Below are positions 1-56,379 of a stretch of DNA of 64,000 bases, piece by piece (position 1 is the stretch's first letter; each line of letters begins with the position of its first letter). The stretch spans positions 620,001-684,000 of the forward strand of contig NC_135570.1 of the NCBI RefSeq assembly GCF_964340395.1. Direction: 5' to 3'. Source of the DNA: Glandiceps talaboti (lineage: Eukaryota > Hemichordata > Enteropneusta > Spengelidae). Made by a program: the position numbers and the translations under genes. The notes below the pieces were generated by a model that was not told the origin of the DNA, did not search any database, and was given only the letters and a program-made list of their open reading frames with translations.

Positions 1-60
1 TATGCTATACTTTATTTTAGTGATTAAAGTTTATTTTGTTTTAAATATCTAGTTTAGTTC

Positions 61-208
61 AGTAACTTGACATTGGAGCAACACAGTAACTTGACATTGG
101 AGCAACACAGTAACTTGACATTGGAGCAACACAGTAACTTGACATTGGAGCAACACAGTAACTTGACATTGGAGCAACACAGTAACTTGACATTGGAGCA
201 ACACAGTA
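61..208. repeat. 24-bp minisatellite, six copies
   Basis: The unit AGTAACTTGACATTGGAGCA plus ACAC starts at 61, 85, 109, 133, 157 and 181 with no visible divergence, followed by a partial copy at 205. Because 24 is a multiple of three it gives a spurious repetitive reading frame on the minus strand. Confidence 0.95.
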
Positions 209-241
209 AATACTTATGATGTAATTCTGTACGTATGTATA

Positions 242-548
242 TATTGATTGATTGATTGACTAAATGACTGACTGACTGACTGACCGACTGATTCACTGAC
301 CTAACTAACTAACTAACTGACTGACTGACTGACTGACTGACTGATTGATTGATTGACTCACTCACTCACTCACTCACTCACTCACTCACTCACTCACTCA
401 CTCACTCACTCACTCACTCACTCACTCACTCACTCACTCACTCACTCACTCACTCACTCACTCACCCACTCACTCACTCACTCACTCACTCACTCACTTG
501 CTTGCTCACCCACCCACTCATTCACTCAATTCACTCACTCACTCAATA
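242..548. repeat. Tetranucleotide block: (GATT), (CTGA), (CTAA), (CTCA)n
   Basis: Successive runs of GATT, ACTG, CTAA, CTGA and GATT give way at about 356 to a roughly 190-bp CTCA tract with a few point changes near 465 and 500. The apparent SLTH-repeat reading frames here are products of the tetranucleotide, not genes. Confidence 0.95.
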
Positions 549-1320
549 AAATGTATTTTTGTGTTCTTGTAGGTTTCCCACGCAAGACAAACCAAGTCCA
601 TGCTTACAATGGCATTGATGTTATGTGGACTTCCACAAGCTACTCTGATCAAAGCATCATTAGTTGTAGATATTCTCTCTGATATTGCAACTGACTTCAC
701 AGTCTATATTTTCTCATTTGTGGTGCTACATTCCTTTCTAGAGTTATTTGCATAGCAAACAAGTGTGTTATGACAGATGATAAAGTCATCCAATCTTACC
801 AGGATTGACAGAATTGCTGTCTTCATTATTATGATAAAACTGTCCTTTCATCACTTATTACGGTATTCTTGAAACCATGTAAGTACAGAAAATCTGAATT
901 TGAAATTACACCTACAACATTATTGTGTCTCCATATGATTTACATTTACAAGAGGGTGGTGTTCTACTATAAATATAAGTTACTTAATTAGGAATGCATT
1001 GAGATCAGATGAATGCAATATTAATGAATATCCATTTTGACTGACATAGTGATCAATATGTGATAGAATTACCAATGTTCTGATATGAGAGAATTGGTTG
1101 CTATGGCTATATTGATTGCTATGGCTATTCTGCCTTGCATTTGCACAGTTTAAATCTCATAGTAAACTGTTAGCATTGAAAATGATATGATGATGAACAC
1201 AGCAAGTCTGATGACTAGACCATTGATTAGAAGTACTATACTTATATTTATGACTTTAGCCATATTGTTTAAACAAACCTTTACAAGTATTCACAATAAT
1301 GTGTAGACAACATATAGAGG
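549..1320. other. Intergenic, AT-rich, nothing recognised
   Basis: No open frame with coding character, no RNA gene and no clear repeat were seen between the tetranucleotide block and the LINE remnant. Confidence 0.6.
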
Positions 1321-1344
1321 TGTAGATGTTAAGATAGAATGCCC

Positions 1345-1552
1345 CTCAGGGGTGAATTTTACTTCACCCTTATGGTGGGCGTGTGTTCTCACATGCTGCA
1401 ACCAGTCTATGGAATACATTACCAGAACTACGACAAAAACAGCTACTGTCTTCAAAAGAAACTTAAAGACATATCTATTCTCCAGAACATTCTAACTGTT
1501 CAGTGCCTCTGAACTCTACATTGTAGTGAAAACAGGAATGTTGTAAATTCTC

Positions 1553-1633
<81 letters not shown>

Positions 1634-1634
1634 A
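1345..1634 (+). mobile_element. 5'-truncated, decayed non-LTR retrotransposon 3' end with (TGAT)n tail
   Basis: Near 1401-1430 the + strand reads SLWNTLPELRQ. After a frame change it reads FKRNLKTYLF at 1451-1480. This pair (WNxLP followed by FKxxLKxxLF) is characteristic of the C-terminus of LINE reverse-transcriptase ORFs of the CR1/Jockey kind. About 70 bp later an 80-bp TGAT microsatellite (1553-1634) begins, consistent with the simple-repeat tail of such elements. The frame is broken and only the extreme 3' part remains, so it is inactive. The exact clade is not determined. Confidence 0.6.
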
Positions 1635-2336
1635 CATTCTTACAAAACTTCATATGAAAGCTTGCTAGTCCTTTTGAAGTTGTTTTCAAGGACATCATCA
1701 ATATTTTATTTTCCTATTACGTTACCATGGTATTCAGTGGCCATATTAGATTCTACAATGTCTAAATTTTGAAATCATTTTGTCCTATTTCAAAACCTTG
1801 TATGAGGAGACCAGATTTTGTTGTTGAATTTTGTTGAACAAAGTAATGGCCAAAGTTTAGAGAAGCGTACTCTATGTTGATGATTCTTTTTTGTAGATGA
1901 ACAGTTCATTTATTCTTTGTGATATTCTTAAAAGAATTTGTATTTATTCTTTTTCCTCGTCCTGTAGAAGAGATTATAATGTTAAAGGCCCATGTCAGAG
2001 TAGGATGATAAACAGTTGTCTGACAGAACTATTGAAAAAGTTGGTCCTGAATAAATGAATAATCTGATTTAATCCAATATGGCACCACTGGTAAGATAAT
2101 AGTAAATTAAGAATCAGAGATTGAAAAGCTAGTCTTTCAATAAATACCCAAACAGAATTATTACGTATTCTGTCAATAATCATAGTCCTATAGAAGAAAA
2201 AGTCATATTAAAATGTGTAAGGATATAAAGTATTAGAAAACAATTAATTAATGTTATAATACTAGTAATCTGTCTTCTATGGCAAGTCAATTTGTTATAA
2301 GGTTAAAAACAAACATAGGTGTAATTAGGCCACACA

Positions 2337-2658
2337 AAAAAGAATTGTTTCTGGTCAGGTCAGATTGTCTAAAGTGGTGTGACTACGCAAATCTTTTTTT
2401 TTTAATCTCAACAAACTTCTTGTTCAATCTACTATTTATGGCAGTTACTTTTCTTTTTATTTAGTACTTTAGAGCAGATGTCATTTACTTGTTCATGATT
2501 GCCTCTGCAGTTGTCTTCACTGGAGTAGGGAGGGTTATTTTTTGTGTTTCCCCTGGATCTGTAGACTGCAGGGCCTGGCCAAACACACACACAAAAAGAC
2601 TGATGTGCAGGTGTTTAAGTAATGTGTCCGCAGATGAGAAACAATTTTTTTTTGGCCT
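2337..2658. mobile_element. MITE-like element, 322 bp, GGCC-terminal family (copy A)
   Basis: It starts AGGCCACACAAAAAAGAATT and ends in the inverted form AATTTTTTTTTGGCCT, giving imperfect terminal inverted repeats of about 25 bp. A full-length copy of nearly the same length lies at 62635-62955 in opposite orientation and matches throughout, including AGTAGGGAGGGTTATTTTT and TTTATTTAGTACTT inside. There is no transposase frame. Target-site duplication is not clear. Confidence 0.7.
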
Positions 2659-2823
2659 TGTAGACTTTTTCTGCAAGAAATGACAAGCATAGTTTCACAA
2701 TAAACTATTTAATGCTTTTGAAAACAGAATAAGGAATAATAGGAAGCCATGATATAATTGTTTATAAAATCCAAAAATAAATACCAAATCCTCATCCATA
2801 TGAACACTTTAAGTATTTTATTT

Positions 2824-2861
<38 letters not shown>

Positions 2862-2876
2862 GCTGCTGTTGTTGTT
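2824..2876. repeat. (GTT)n microsatellite
   Basis: About 17 GTT units with one GCT interruption near 2862. On the minus strand it reads as poly-Asn; no coding support. Confidence 0.9.
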
Positions 2877-3198
2877 TACATTACTATACCCACAGATTGT
2901 ATAGTTGTATATCCTCGGGTTTACCCACCTAAGAAAAGTGGTGGGGGTATATTCCAGGAGGAATTTTCCAATAAGCCATTTATACATATAAGTTTAGCCT
3001 GACTACTAACATGATGTGTGATTCTGCTGTAGCTATAGCTATTCTCACAAACCACAGCTGTTATATCTTCCACAACACCTCTCTTGGTGATGCGTCTTGG
3101 ATGGTGCCGTAAAAGATGCTGTGGTTTACGATGATGTAGTTATTAAACAAGTATAATTGAGTGACAGATCTAGTCAGGCTACAGGTAATGTCATTATT

Positions 3199-3405
3199 AC
3201 ATATGTACCAATGATTACTTGTATCAGTGCATGCACATACTAGTGGTATTTACACTACAGTGCAATACATATGTACCAATGATTACTTGTATCAGTGCAT
3301 GCACATACTAGTGGTATTTACACTACAGTGCAATACATATGTACCAATGATTACTTGCACTGATGCACACATGCATATTAGTGGTATTTGCTCTGCAGTG
3401 CAATA
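3199..3405. repeat. 68-bp tandem repeat, three copies
   Basis: ACATATGTACCAATGATTAC starts at 3199, 3267 and 3335, exactly 68 bp apart. The third copy has a small internal insertion and several changes. Confidence 0.9.
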
Positions 3406-3537
3406 CTGGAAACATTATTGCATACCTGCATGCAAATATGCAAATGAGATGTTTGTTCTACATGAAAGTGTGTGATTGCAGAATGTCATATTTATGGAAA
3501 TTTGTTGTTTGGAATAAATGTATGTAATAATGACATA

Positions 3538-3660
3538 ACCCCATGCCGTGTGAGTTCCAGCGTGGATACTCAGGGGTATTTGCACTTATGCTTCCAGTGT
3601 TTTCTGCTGCACTTTCACTCGCTACTGCCACAGAAAACACTGCAATTACTTGTGTAGATT
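3538..3660. mobile_element. Foldback element fragment, related to the copy at 38.7 kb
   Basis: The stretch CCCCATG...GTGAGTTCCAG...GGATACTCAG...TATTTGCAC...CAGTGTTTTCTGC matches one arm and the loop (CACTTTCAC) of the palindromic element at 38724-38881. After the loop a partial inverted arm (CAGAAAACACTGCAATTACTTG) follows. Short non-autonomous foldback DNA element; superfamily unknown. Confidence 0.5.
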
Positions 3661-4599
3661 ACTCCAAGTATGCCACACTTGCTCATTCTGTAATAGTATT
3701 CAAAATGAAATGTAAATGATTGAAATAACACTTTGTGGTACTTCTTTGTATTACACTGGGAAGTATATTTGTTCATCAGTGGATATAATGCACAGTTCCT
3801 TTTATTCGTTGTCACAAAATGACATATGCAAATTTCAATTCAATAGCCAACACATGTCATGAGACAGAAAAAAAACTCTATGGGAAAGAACTACTTTATA
3901 TGAGTTTATAAAAAATGTTTCAGAATTAAATTAAGGTAAGTGACAAATACAAATACAAGTTGCTCTGTGCACAAATTTTCAAATAGGAAATTGGTTATAA
4001 AAACATTATGGGCTTGTCAAGCAGAGTATTTTTCTTGTGAAAGAAAATATTTAAAATCAGTTTTACAGCAGACTTTTTTTAATTGTAAAACGACATAAAT
4101 ATAACAGAATATCCTGTGTAAGTTAACTGCATGTGAAAGCATTTTGAGGTTGGCGCTTTCAATTCCTTCATATGCACCATGCACCACTCACTGAACTGTG
4201 AAGTTAGTCATAGTTCGTTGAGGGCGCTGTGGTATCACTTCACTGAACAATCAGGTCAGTCAGTCTTAAGATGGTCATGTTATTTCATTTCAGTTGAATA
4301 GGTAGTTTTTATTGGAAAATGCATATTGGGAAAGACGAAAGACTAACTTTGCCTTTATACACAGCTACAATACAAAAAATAAGTATGGGCTTTTACCCAC
4401 AATGCAAGATCGACCAAACGTCAGTGACAACTCCTACACATGCGCACCACGTCACGACCGTTCATTGCTGTCTTGGGTTTTAACAGACCAGAGTGAAGCC
4501 ACAAAATATATGGTTTGTTGATAACCTGGAGACCCTTTCCTGTAAGGAAGACAACAAGGTATAGCATTGTAACGAATTCATTGTATTTTATCAACGAAC

Positions 4600-5340
4600 C
4601 AATATTTTGTTAAATGTTAATAAGATTATGTCGTACACGCATTGCACCGGTCGGCCATTTTGTAGCAGCTGAACATATTTCGTTTCAATCTAATTCTGGC
4701 TGATTTACAATGTAAAGCCGGTTGTCAACATTTTCATTTTAAAAGGGATGCTTTAGGTAAAATGTACAATTGTTGGTAGCTTACACACAAGACAGTATAA
4801 AAATTGTCCACAGTACAAAGAATTCAACCGCTGAAGAACATTTCGGTTTAAAACATCGAGATACACGGTTATCTAACATTACATGTAACAGCCACATGTT
4901 TTCAAAGTTGACGTAGTTACCAGATGAAGTGAACTGTTAAAATTCGCCTCTACTGATTTTTTGTGATTGCCAAAGTAACTGGTATGTTTACCCAAATACC
5001 CCCAGTTCTGCTTAGTTTAAGGTCATCATTCATTTTCGGCGTTTCGACCACAACATGGATGTTTGACTTCCGGGTTAACAGGACAATCCGACGTTGACTG
5101 ATATCATTGAATTCTTGATAACACGTCACCTCTATTACGTGAAAACGTTACACGTCATTCAAGACGGTGGAATCCCCGACACGTTACACTTTCTGACGTA
5201 TTGACCCAGTTACCTTGTTCATCACTCTACTACAAATAAGAATTTATTATACGGTTCAAAAGTGAAACTGATGATACGGTGTATCCATTTCTCCACTGTG
5301 ACAGTCAAGTGCAAGTTAAAGTTTACTGGTATCTCCTGAA
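4600..5340 (+). promoter_or_regulatory. GBF1: Putative GBF1 promoter region
   Basis: This stretch upstream of the first plausible 5'UTR donor has more CpG dinucleotides than the flanking DNA (for example 5036-5065, 5110-5190) and lacks the simple repeats found on both sides. No TATA box or initiator can be assigned with confidence. The call rests on position and composition only. Confidence 0.3.
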
Positions 5341-5397
5341 ATGTTTCGGAATACTCTGTTAGCATGGATCAAAATGGAAAGATAAAACACCATTAAG
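5250..5397 (+). other. GBF1: Possible 5'UTR exon of GBF1 (3' boundary only)
   Basis: CACCATTAAG|GTAAGAATG at 5398 is a good splice donor, and a pyrimidine-rich acceptor (TTTCTCTTTTCAG) ends at 5487. Together they suggest a non-coding first exon spliced to a second exon that carries the start codon. The 5' end is arbitrary. Confidence 0.35.
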
Positions 5398-5487
5398 GTA
5401 AGAATGTAGAACAGGAAACAGTTGTACCATATATATACACAGTTGTATTCAATCAGGGAAGTAAAATGTCCTTATTTCTCTTTTCAG

Positions 5488-5797
5488 AACCTTGAATGGT
5501 ACAGTTATTTTGGAGAATTCGTCTCAGATTATATTTACAGACATTGATCCGATTGATGTTAAGTCAAGCTTACAGGATTACACTGAATTTCAAACAAAAG
5601 GAACTGTAGGTGTCATCTGTGAAAAAATAACCTTGTGGCATGTTTTAATATTAAACAAGACAGTTGTGCTTGTATTATAAACTAAGTTGTCTGATTACTG
5701 TAGAGAGAACAATGCCTGTGATTTAGCACTGTGTGGATATCTACTCTAATTGTGAGCTACATTCTCAAAGAGAAAAGCTACACTGGACACAACCAAA
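5488..5797 (+). other. GBF1: GBF1 5'UTR with upstream reading frames
   Basis: If the acceptor at 5487 is used, the leader holds an ATG at 5492 opening a 62-codon frame that closes at 5680. A second ATG at 5731 opens a frame that runs past the main start to 5916 in a different phase. An alternative acceptor, TGATTACTGTAG ending at 5703, would remove the first of these. Such leaders can depress translation of the main frame, but this is inference. Confidence 0.35.
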
Positions 5798-49946
<44,149 letters not shown>

Positions 49947-51115
49947 TGTATGCACAGTAAATTTACTAACTTTGCACTAGGATTGACATGTATTTGTGAA
50001 CTAGTTTGTCTGACAACATAATGCAAGGACATGAGAACTCTGAGGGGAGACACCTAGTTAAACTTGCACTGTTTCCAATAAATTAAGTGATTTTGCAAGG
50101 GTATGAGAACAACAGTAAAACAGAAACCTTGTAAAATTTGTATAGTTTCTCCATACGCTGTACTGTGTTATATAGGTAGTTGAAACAATTCATCACTCTC
50201 AGCATTGATGTTTTTCACTTATCACCATCCATGGTTGATTTCTAGGAGAAACAGGTAAAGAAAAAGTATGATCATACCGCAACAGATTGGTAGAGGTAAT
50301 GGGGAAACATAACACAGATAATAATTATTCCTATATATAGTTTAGGGTTGTGTGATTTAAAGAGGAACAATTAAACGACCTGTTCAGTACAAACTAAAAC
50401 CTAAAATCGTCAATTTGATTCATAAGGATATTGATGTATATGTTGTAATGTAAAGATAAACATGTAAAATAGGAAGGGGGAGGTATTTGTTGTAAAGATG
50501 TACTTAAGTACCAAAGATTTTCCCCAGTTGTAAATGTTTCATTTTATGGATCCTGTCTGAATAAACACGTATGGCCCAGAACTGAATGATCAAAAAACAA
50601 TTCTATCAGAATTCGTAAAGCAGCATTATTCACTGGTTATGTGGTATATATAAAATGTGTGCTCCCCAGTATTAAATAATCGAGAGAGATTTTTTTCTGC
50701 ATTTGTCATGTCAGTTACAGTTAAATGGCAGATTTTATGAGTTTTTAAACACATCACCTTCAAGTTACATTAAATTTTTTGTTTGTTTTCATGGTTAATA
50801 AAATAGTGCAATTTAAATGGAATTTAAAAGAAAGATAAAAACTTACTGGATGTGAAAATGAGAATCAACTCAATTCACAATATAGGTAGGTGGTAGGTAT
50901 TATCCCACTGTTAATGTCATGAATAAAAAATATTTACCTGACTAACTTGATGATGTTAAAAGTGTTGGACACTGTTTTGTTTTATGTACATTATTCATAG
51001 TTTTCACATATACTTATTTAAAAATTGTAAAATGAGTTGGATGTAATTTGTTTGTGATGAATGTATTGTACATTCCATCCTCATGTTAAATAAAAATGTG
51101 TATACCTAAACATTT
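49947..51115 (+). other. GBF1: GBF1 3'UTR
   Basis: AT-rich with no simple-repeat array. Candidate polyadenylation hexamers occur at about 50561, 50805, 50921 and 51089. The last is followed by TGTGT-rich sequence, so it is the best distal site. The 3' limit is inferred. Confidence 0.6.
51089..51094 (+). terminator. GBF1: Likely distal poly(A) signal of GBF1 (AATAAA)
   Basis: TTAAATAAAAATGTGTATAC with a T/G-rich stretch (CATTTGTGTC) about 20 bp downstream, the usual spacing for cleavage near 51110. Confidence 0.5.
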
Positions 51116-51229
51116 GTGTCAGCGATGTTATGACTTATTAGAATGAATGAATGAATGAATGCTGGCCAATAAACAGAGTTAAATATTGAAACAAGTAAAA
51201 ATGTGCAAGTCACACACTCTCATTCACCA

Positions 51230-51590
51230 TGTACGGGCACAATCGTAGGGGTAGGCATTCAGTTTTAGATTTGAAGTCTTAAATACATGTGTGTCCATGG
51301 CAAAAATCATTCCTAGGTTCAAGGTTATTTTGAAGACGACTAATTCTAAAAAAATGTAGACCAACAGTACTACAAGTAAGAATGACCTTGGTGATATTTC
51401 TGTTTCATTTGAGATATTGGTCAAATATAAACAAATGTATCACCAAAAGCATCATACTAGTACTACATGCAATATGCAATGACCATGTACATTCCAATAT
51501 TTTATTTCAAAATAGACTTGAACCTAGCAATGATTTTTGTCATTGATACTCCATGTATTTTAACATGGGACATGTTTGAGATGAAGAAAT
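51230..51590. mobile_element. Inverted-repeat (foldback) element beside the satellite block
   Basis: CCATGGCAAAAATCATTCCT AGGTTCAAGGTTATTTTGAA near 51294-51336 is the inverse of TTCAAAATAGACTTGAACCT AGCAATGATTTTTGTCATTG near 51507-51546. Arms are about 50 bp, diverged. It abuts the start of segmental copy 1. Confidence 0.55.
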
Positions 51591-51940
51591 GTAATGCAAA
51601 ACTTCTCTTCAATGGATACCACCATTTTGGAAAGTTGCGCCCTCACATGGTGATTCAGAGAAACTTGCAGGTTTCAGTATCTGATTTAATTGTTTCAAAA
51701 TTTGGCTCCCATCCCTAATAAACTATGTGGGTTATGTACTATAATGGAAACCAAGGTCTCAGTTTGTTTTGACCTAATCTTGACCTATTCCTATACTACT
51801 CCAGTAATCAAGGTCTCAGTTTCCTAAGAAGGACACAAACTAACACTATTGTTGTGAACCACTCTGGCAATTGAGGTCCAAGTTTGCAAAGTTAGACAGA
51901 AACTAAAACTATTGTTATGTGTTGATATACTACTCTGGCG

Positions 51941-53808
51941 ATCTACTATTTCTAACTATATTTTGTAATCTACTATTTCTAACTATATTTTGTGATCTAC
52001 TATTTCTAACTATATTTTGTAATCTACTATTTCTAACTTTATTTTGTAATCTACTATTTCTAACTATATTTTGTAATCTACTATTTCTAACTATATTTTG
52101 TAATCTACTATTTCTAACTTTATTTTGTAATCTACTATTTCTAACTATATTTTGTAATCTACTATTTCTAACTATATTTTGTAATCTACTATTTCTAACT
52201 ATATTTTGTGATCTACTATTTCTAACTATATTTTGTAATCTACTATTTCTAACTATATTTTGTAATCTACTATTTCTAACTATATTTTGTAATCTACTAT
52301 TTCTAACTATATTTTGTAATCTACTATTTCTAACTATATTTTGTGATCTACTATTTCTAACTATATTTTGTGATCTACTATTTCTAACTATATTTTGTAA
52401 TCTACTATTTCTAACTATATTTTGTAATCTACTATTTCTAACTATATTTTGTGATCTACTATTTCTAACTTTATTTTGTAATCTACTATTTCTAACTATA
52501 TTTTGTAATCTACTATTTCTAACTATATTTTGTGATCTACTATTTCTAACTATATTTTGTAATCTACTATTTCTAACTATATTTTGTGATCTACTATTTC
52601 TAACTTTATTTTGTAATCTACTATTTCTAACTATATTTTGTAATCTACTATTTCTAACTATATTTTGTGATCTACTATTTCTAACTATATTTTGTAATCT
52701 ACTATTTCTAACTATATTTGTAATCTACTATTTCTAACTATATTTTGTGATCTACTATTTCTAACTTTATTTTGTAATCTACTATTTCTAACTATATTTT
52801 GTAATCTACTATTTCTAACTATATTTTGTGATCTACTATTTCTAACTTTATTTTGTAATCTACTATTTCTAACTATATTTTGTGATCTACTATTTCTAAC
52901 TATATTTTGTAATCTACTATTTCTAACTATATTTTGTAATCTACTATTTCTAACTTTATTTTGTAATCCACTATTTCTAACTTTATTTTGTAATCTACTA
53001 TTTCTAACTATATTTTGTAATCTACTATTTCTAACTATATTTTGTAATCTACTATTTCTAACTATATTTTGTAATCTACTATTTCTAACTATATTTTGTA
53101 ATCTACTATTTCTAACTATATTTTGTGATCTACTATTTCTAACTATATTTTGTAATCTACTATTTCTAACTTTATTTTGTAATCTACTATTTCTAACTAT
53201 ATTTTGTAATCTACTATTTCTAACTTTATTTTGTAATCTACTATTTCTAACTTTATTTTGTAATCTACTATTTCTAACTTTATTTTGTAATCTACTATTT
53301 CTAACTTTATTTTGTAATCTACTATTTCTAACTTTATTTTGTAATCTACTATTTCTAACTTTATTTTGTAATCTACTATTTCTAACTTTATTTTGTAATC
53401 TACTATTTCTAACTATATTTTGTGATCTACTATTTCTAACTTTATTTTGTAATCTACTATTTCTAACTTTATTTTGTAATCTACTATTTCTAACTATATT
53501 TTGTAATCTACTATTTCTAACTATATTTTGTAATCTACTATTTCTAACTATATTTTGTAATCTACGATTTCTAACTTTATTTTGTGATCTACTATTTCTA
53601 ACTTTATTTTGTGATCTACTATTTCTAACTATATTTTGTAATCTACTATTTCTAACTATATTTTGTAATCTACTATTTCTAACTATATTTTGTGATCTAC
53701 TATTTCTAACTTTATTTTGTAATCTACTATTTCTAACTATATTTTGTAATCTACTATTTCTAACTATATTTTGTAATCTACGATTTCTAACTATATTTTG
53801 TAATCTAC
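51941..53808. repeat. 27-bp satellite array 1, about 69 units
   Basis: Unit ATCTACTATTTCTAACTATA then TTTTGTA. From 51941 to 53803 is 69 periods with a single 1-bp deletion near 52716. Main variants are ACTTTATT for ACTATATT and GTGATC for GTAATC. The unit is nine codons long, so it gives a long LLFLTIFCN frame without being a gene. Confidence 0.97.
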
Positions 53809-53939
53809 TCTACACAATAGGTACTAGCACCTACAGTTCTCTAACATGGCAAATTGACTTTACTACATGTATATGCAATAGTAATGCCACTATACCAATG
53901 ATAAATTTGTTGTTAATTTGCGTAATTGTATAAACATAG

Positions 53940-54110
53940 GCGTGTTCTATATTACTACAGTGTGTTAATAACATTTTTGAGTAGCACTCCCCCTTTAACT
54001 CCCCACTTTTGAGTAAACCACCCCCCTCTAGCTTAGCAATTTTTGAGTGACCCCCTCCGATTCCTCTGACCACCCCCACCCCCCACCCAGTCACAAATAA
54101 TGGTGGCACC
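53940..54110. other. Right-flank segment with C-rich stretches
   Basis: ACTCCCCACTTTTGAGTAAA then CCACCCCCCTCTAGCTTAGC; the same 170 bp recurs at 58090-58265 with different C-run lengths. No gene seen. Confidence 0.7.
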
Positions 54111-55177
54111 CTTATCTATAATCTACTTAAAAGTTCACATGTTCTATTATGAAACTTCTAATGTTATTTGCCTTGGTTATGGACATGTTTTATTACTGCC
54201 AACAAAAATGAAACTGACATTTTTCAACTCTTGCGTAATAAGTCATTTTGAAACTGCAAACAGTCACACTTGCATTTTTTTTTACTTTTGTGAAGAGATC
54301 GACTTTGATGATGTATACTGCCATCTACAGTTGACCTTATGTTTACCCTTGTCTTTCTTAGGATGGTGTAACATTCACTTTTGAACCAACAATGATATAT
54401 GTATGTTCAAGCAACAAATATTGTCTTACCTGGAGAATGCAAACAGCGCAATGACCTTATGTTTATCCCCGTCGTTTCTTAGGCTTGAGTCACGTTCATT
54501 CTGCAACAAAATATTCTCTGTATTAGGCTCAACCTACCCATATTTTTGGCATTTCAATTTTTTTTGGTCATGGGCAATATATCCTCATGTTTCAAAATTA
54601 AGGGGATTTCTTTACATTTCCTGAATAATACATGTAACAATATACATTCGAGTCAATTACAAATTATATATCTTATACAGTGATTTACTTGGCTATGATG
54701 ACTGCATATACTAGCTGCAATAATTGTAGCGTTTGCTGTGATTTTGAGGGCTTTTTCGTCTGTTTTGTGCCTTTTTTCGTTCCGATGTTTGATTCGGGTA
54801 ATGCAAAACTTCTCTTCAATGGATGCCACCATTTTGGAAAGTTACGCCCTCACATGGTGATTCAGAGAAACTGTTATGTGACTTGCAGGTTTCAGTATCT
54901 GATTTAATTGTTTCAAAATTTGGCTACCATCCCTAATAAACTATGTGGGTTAATATGTACTACAGTGGAAACCAAGGTCTCAGTTTGTTTTGACCTAATC
55001 TTGACCTATTCCTATACTACTCCAGTAATCAAGGTCTCAGTTTCCTAAAGGACACAAACTAACACTATTGTTGTGAACCACTCTGGCAATTGAGGTCCTA
55101 GTTTGCAAAGATAGACAGAAACTAAAACTATTGTTATGTGTTGGTCTACTATTTCCATCGGTATGAAACTACTACTG

Positions 55178-56379
55178 TCTAACTATATTTTGTAATCTAC
55201 TATTTCTAACTATTTTGTAATCTACTATTTCTAACTATATTTTGTAATCTACTATTTCTAACTATATTTTGTAATCTACTATTTCTAACTATTTTGTAAT
55301 CTACTATTTCTAACTATATTTTGTAATCTACTATTTCTAACTATATTTTGTAATCTACTATTTCTAACTATATTTTGTAATCTACTATTTCTAACTTTAT
55401 TTTGTAATCTACTATTTCAAACTATATTTTGTAATCTACTATTTCAAACTATATTTTGTAATCTACTATTTCTAACTTTATTTTGTAATCTACTATTTCT
55501 AACTATGTTTTGTAATCTACTATTTCTAACTATGTTTTGTAATCTATTTCTAACTTTATTTTGTAATCTACTATTTCTAACTTTATTTTGTGATCTACTA
55601 TCTCTAACTATATTTTGTGATCTACTATTTCTAACTATATTTTGTAATCTACTATTTCTAACTATATTTTGTAATCTACTATTTCTAACTTTATTTTGTA
55701 ATCTATTTCTAACTTTATTTTGTGATCTACTATTTCTAACTATATTTTGTGATCTACTATTTCTAAGTATATTTTGTGATCTACTATTTCTAACTATATT
55801 TTGTAATCTACTATTTCTAACTATATTTTGTGATCTACTATTTCTAACTATATTTTGTGATCTACTATTTCTAACTATGTTTTGTAATCTACTATTTCTA
55901 ACTATATTTTGTAATCTACTATTTCTAACTATATTTTGTAATCTACTATTTCTAACTATATTTTGTAATCTACTATTTCTAACTATATTTTGTAATCTAC
56001 TATTTCTAACTATATTTTGTAATCTACTATTTCTAACTATATTTTGTAATCTACTATTTCTAACTATTTTGTAATCTACTATTTCTAACTATATTTTGTA
56101 ATCTACTAATTCTAACTATGTTTTGTAATCTACTATTTCTAACTATATTTTGTAATCTACTATTTCTAACTATTTTGTAATCTACTATTTCTAACTATAT
56201 TTTGTAATCTACTATTTCTAACTATATTTTGTAATCTACTATTTCTAACTATATTTTGTAATCTACTATTTCTAACTATATTTTGTAATCTACTATTTCT
56301 AACTTTTATTTTGTAATGTACTATTTCTAACTATATTTTTTAATCTACTATTTCTAACTATATTTTGTAATCTACTCTT
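55178..56379. repeat. 27-bp satellite array 2, about 44 units
   Basis: Same unit as array 1 but with more length variation: 23-bp units (ACTATTTTG) occur several times and some lack ACT (AATCTATTTC). Its end meets the transposon. Confidence 0.95.

Larger units (their letters stand above)
51591..54797. repeat. Tandem segmental duplication, copy 1 (3,207 bp)
   Basis: Left flank (51591-51940), 27-bp array (51941-53808) and right flank (53809-54797). The same order recurs at 54798-59402. The start GTAATGCAAAACTTCTCTTC is found at 51591 and 54798, and the end CCGATGTTTGATTCGGG at 54781-54797 and 59386-59402. Confidence 0.9.

Noticed and set aside
51919-52737. 272-codon open frame of LLFLTIFCN repeats
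   Set aside because: It is the translation of the 27-bp satellite (nine codons per unit) and ends where a 1-bp deletion breaks the period. The same applies to the frame at 55505-56074.
51591-55177. Left flanks of the satellite blocks as LTRs of a retroelement
   Set aside because: The repeated flanks are ordered as a head-to-tail tandem duplication (flank-array-flank twice), without TG...CA ends, primer-binding site or polymerase frame between them.
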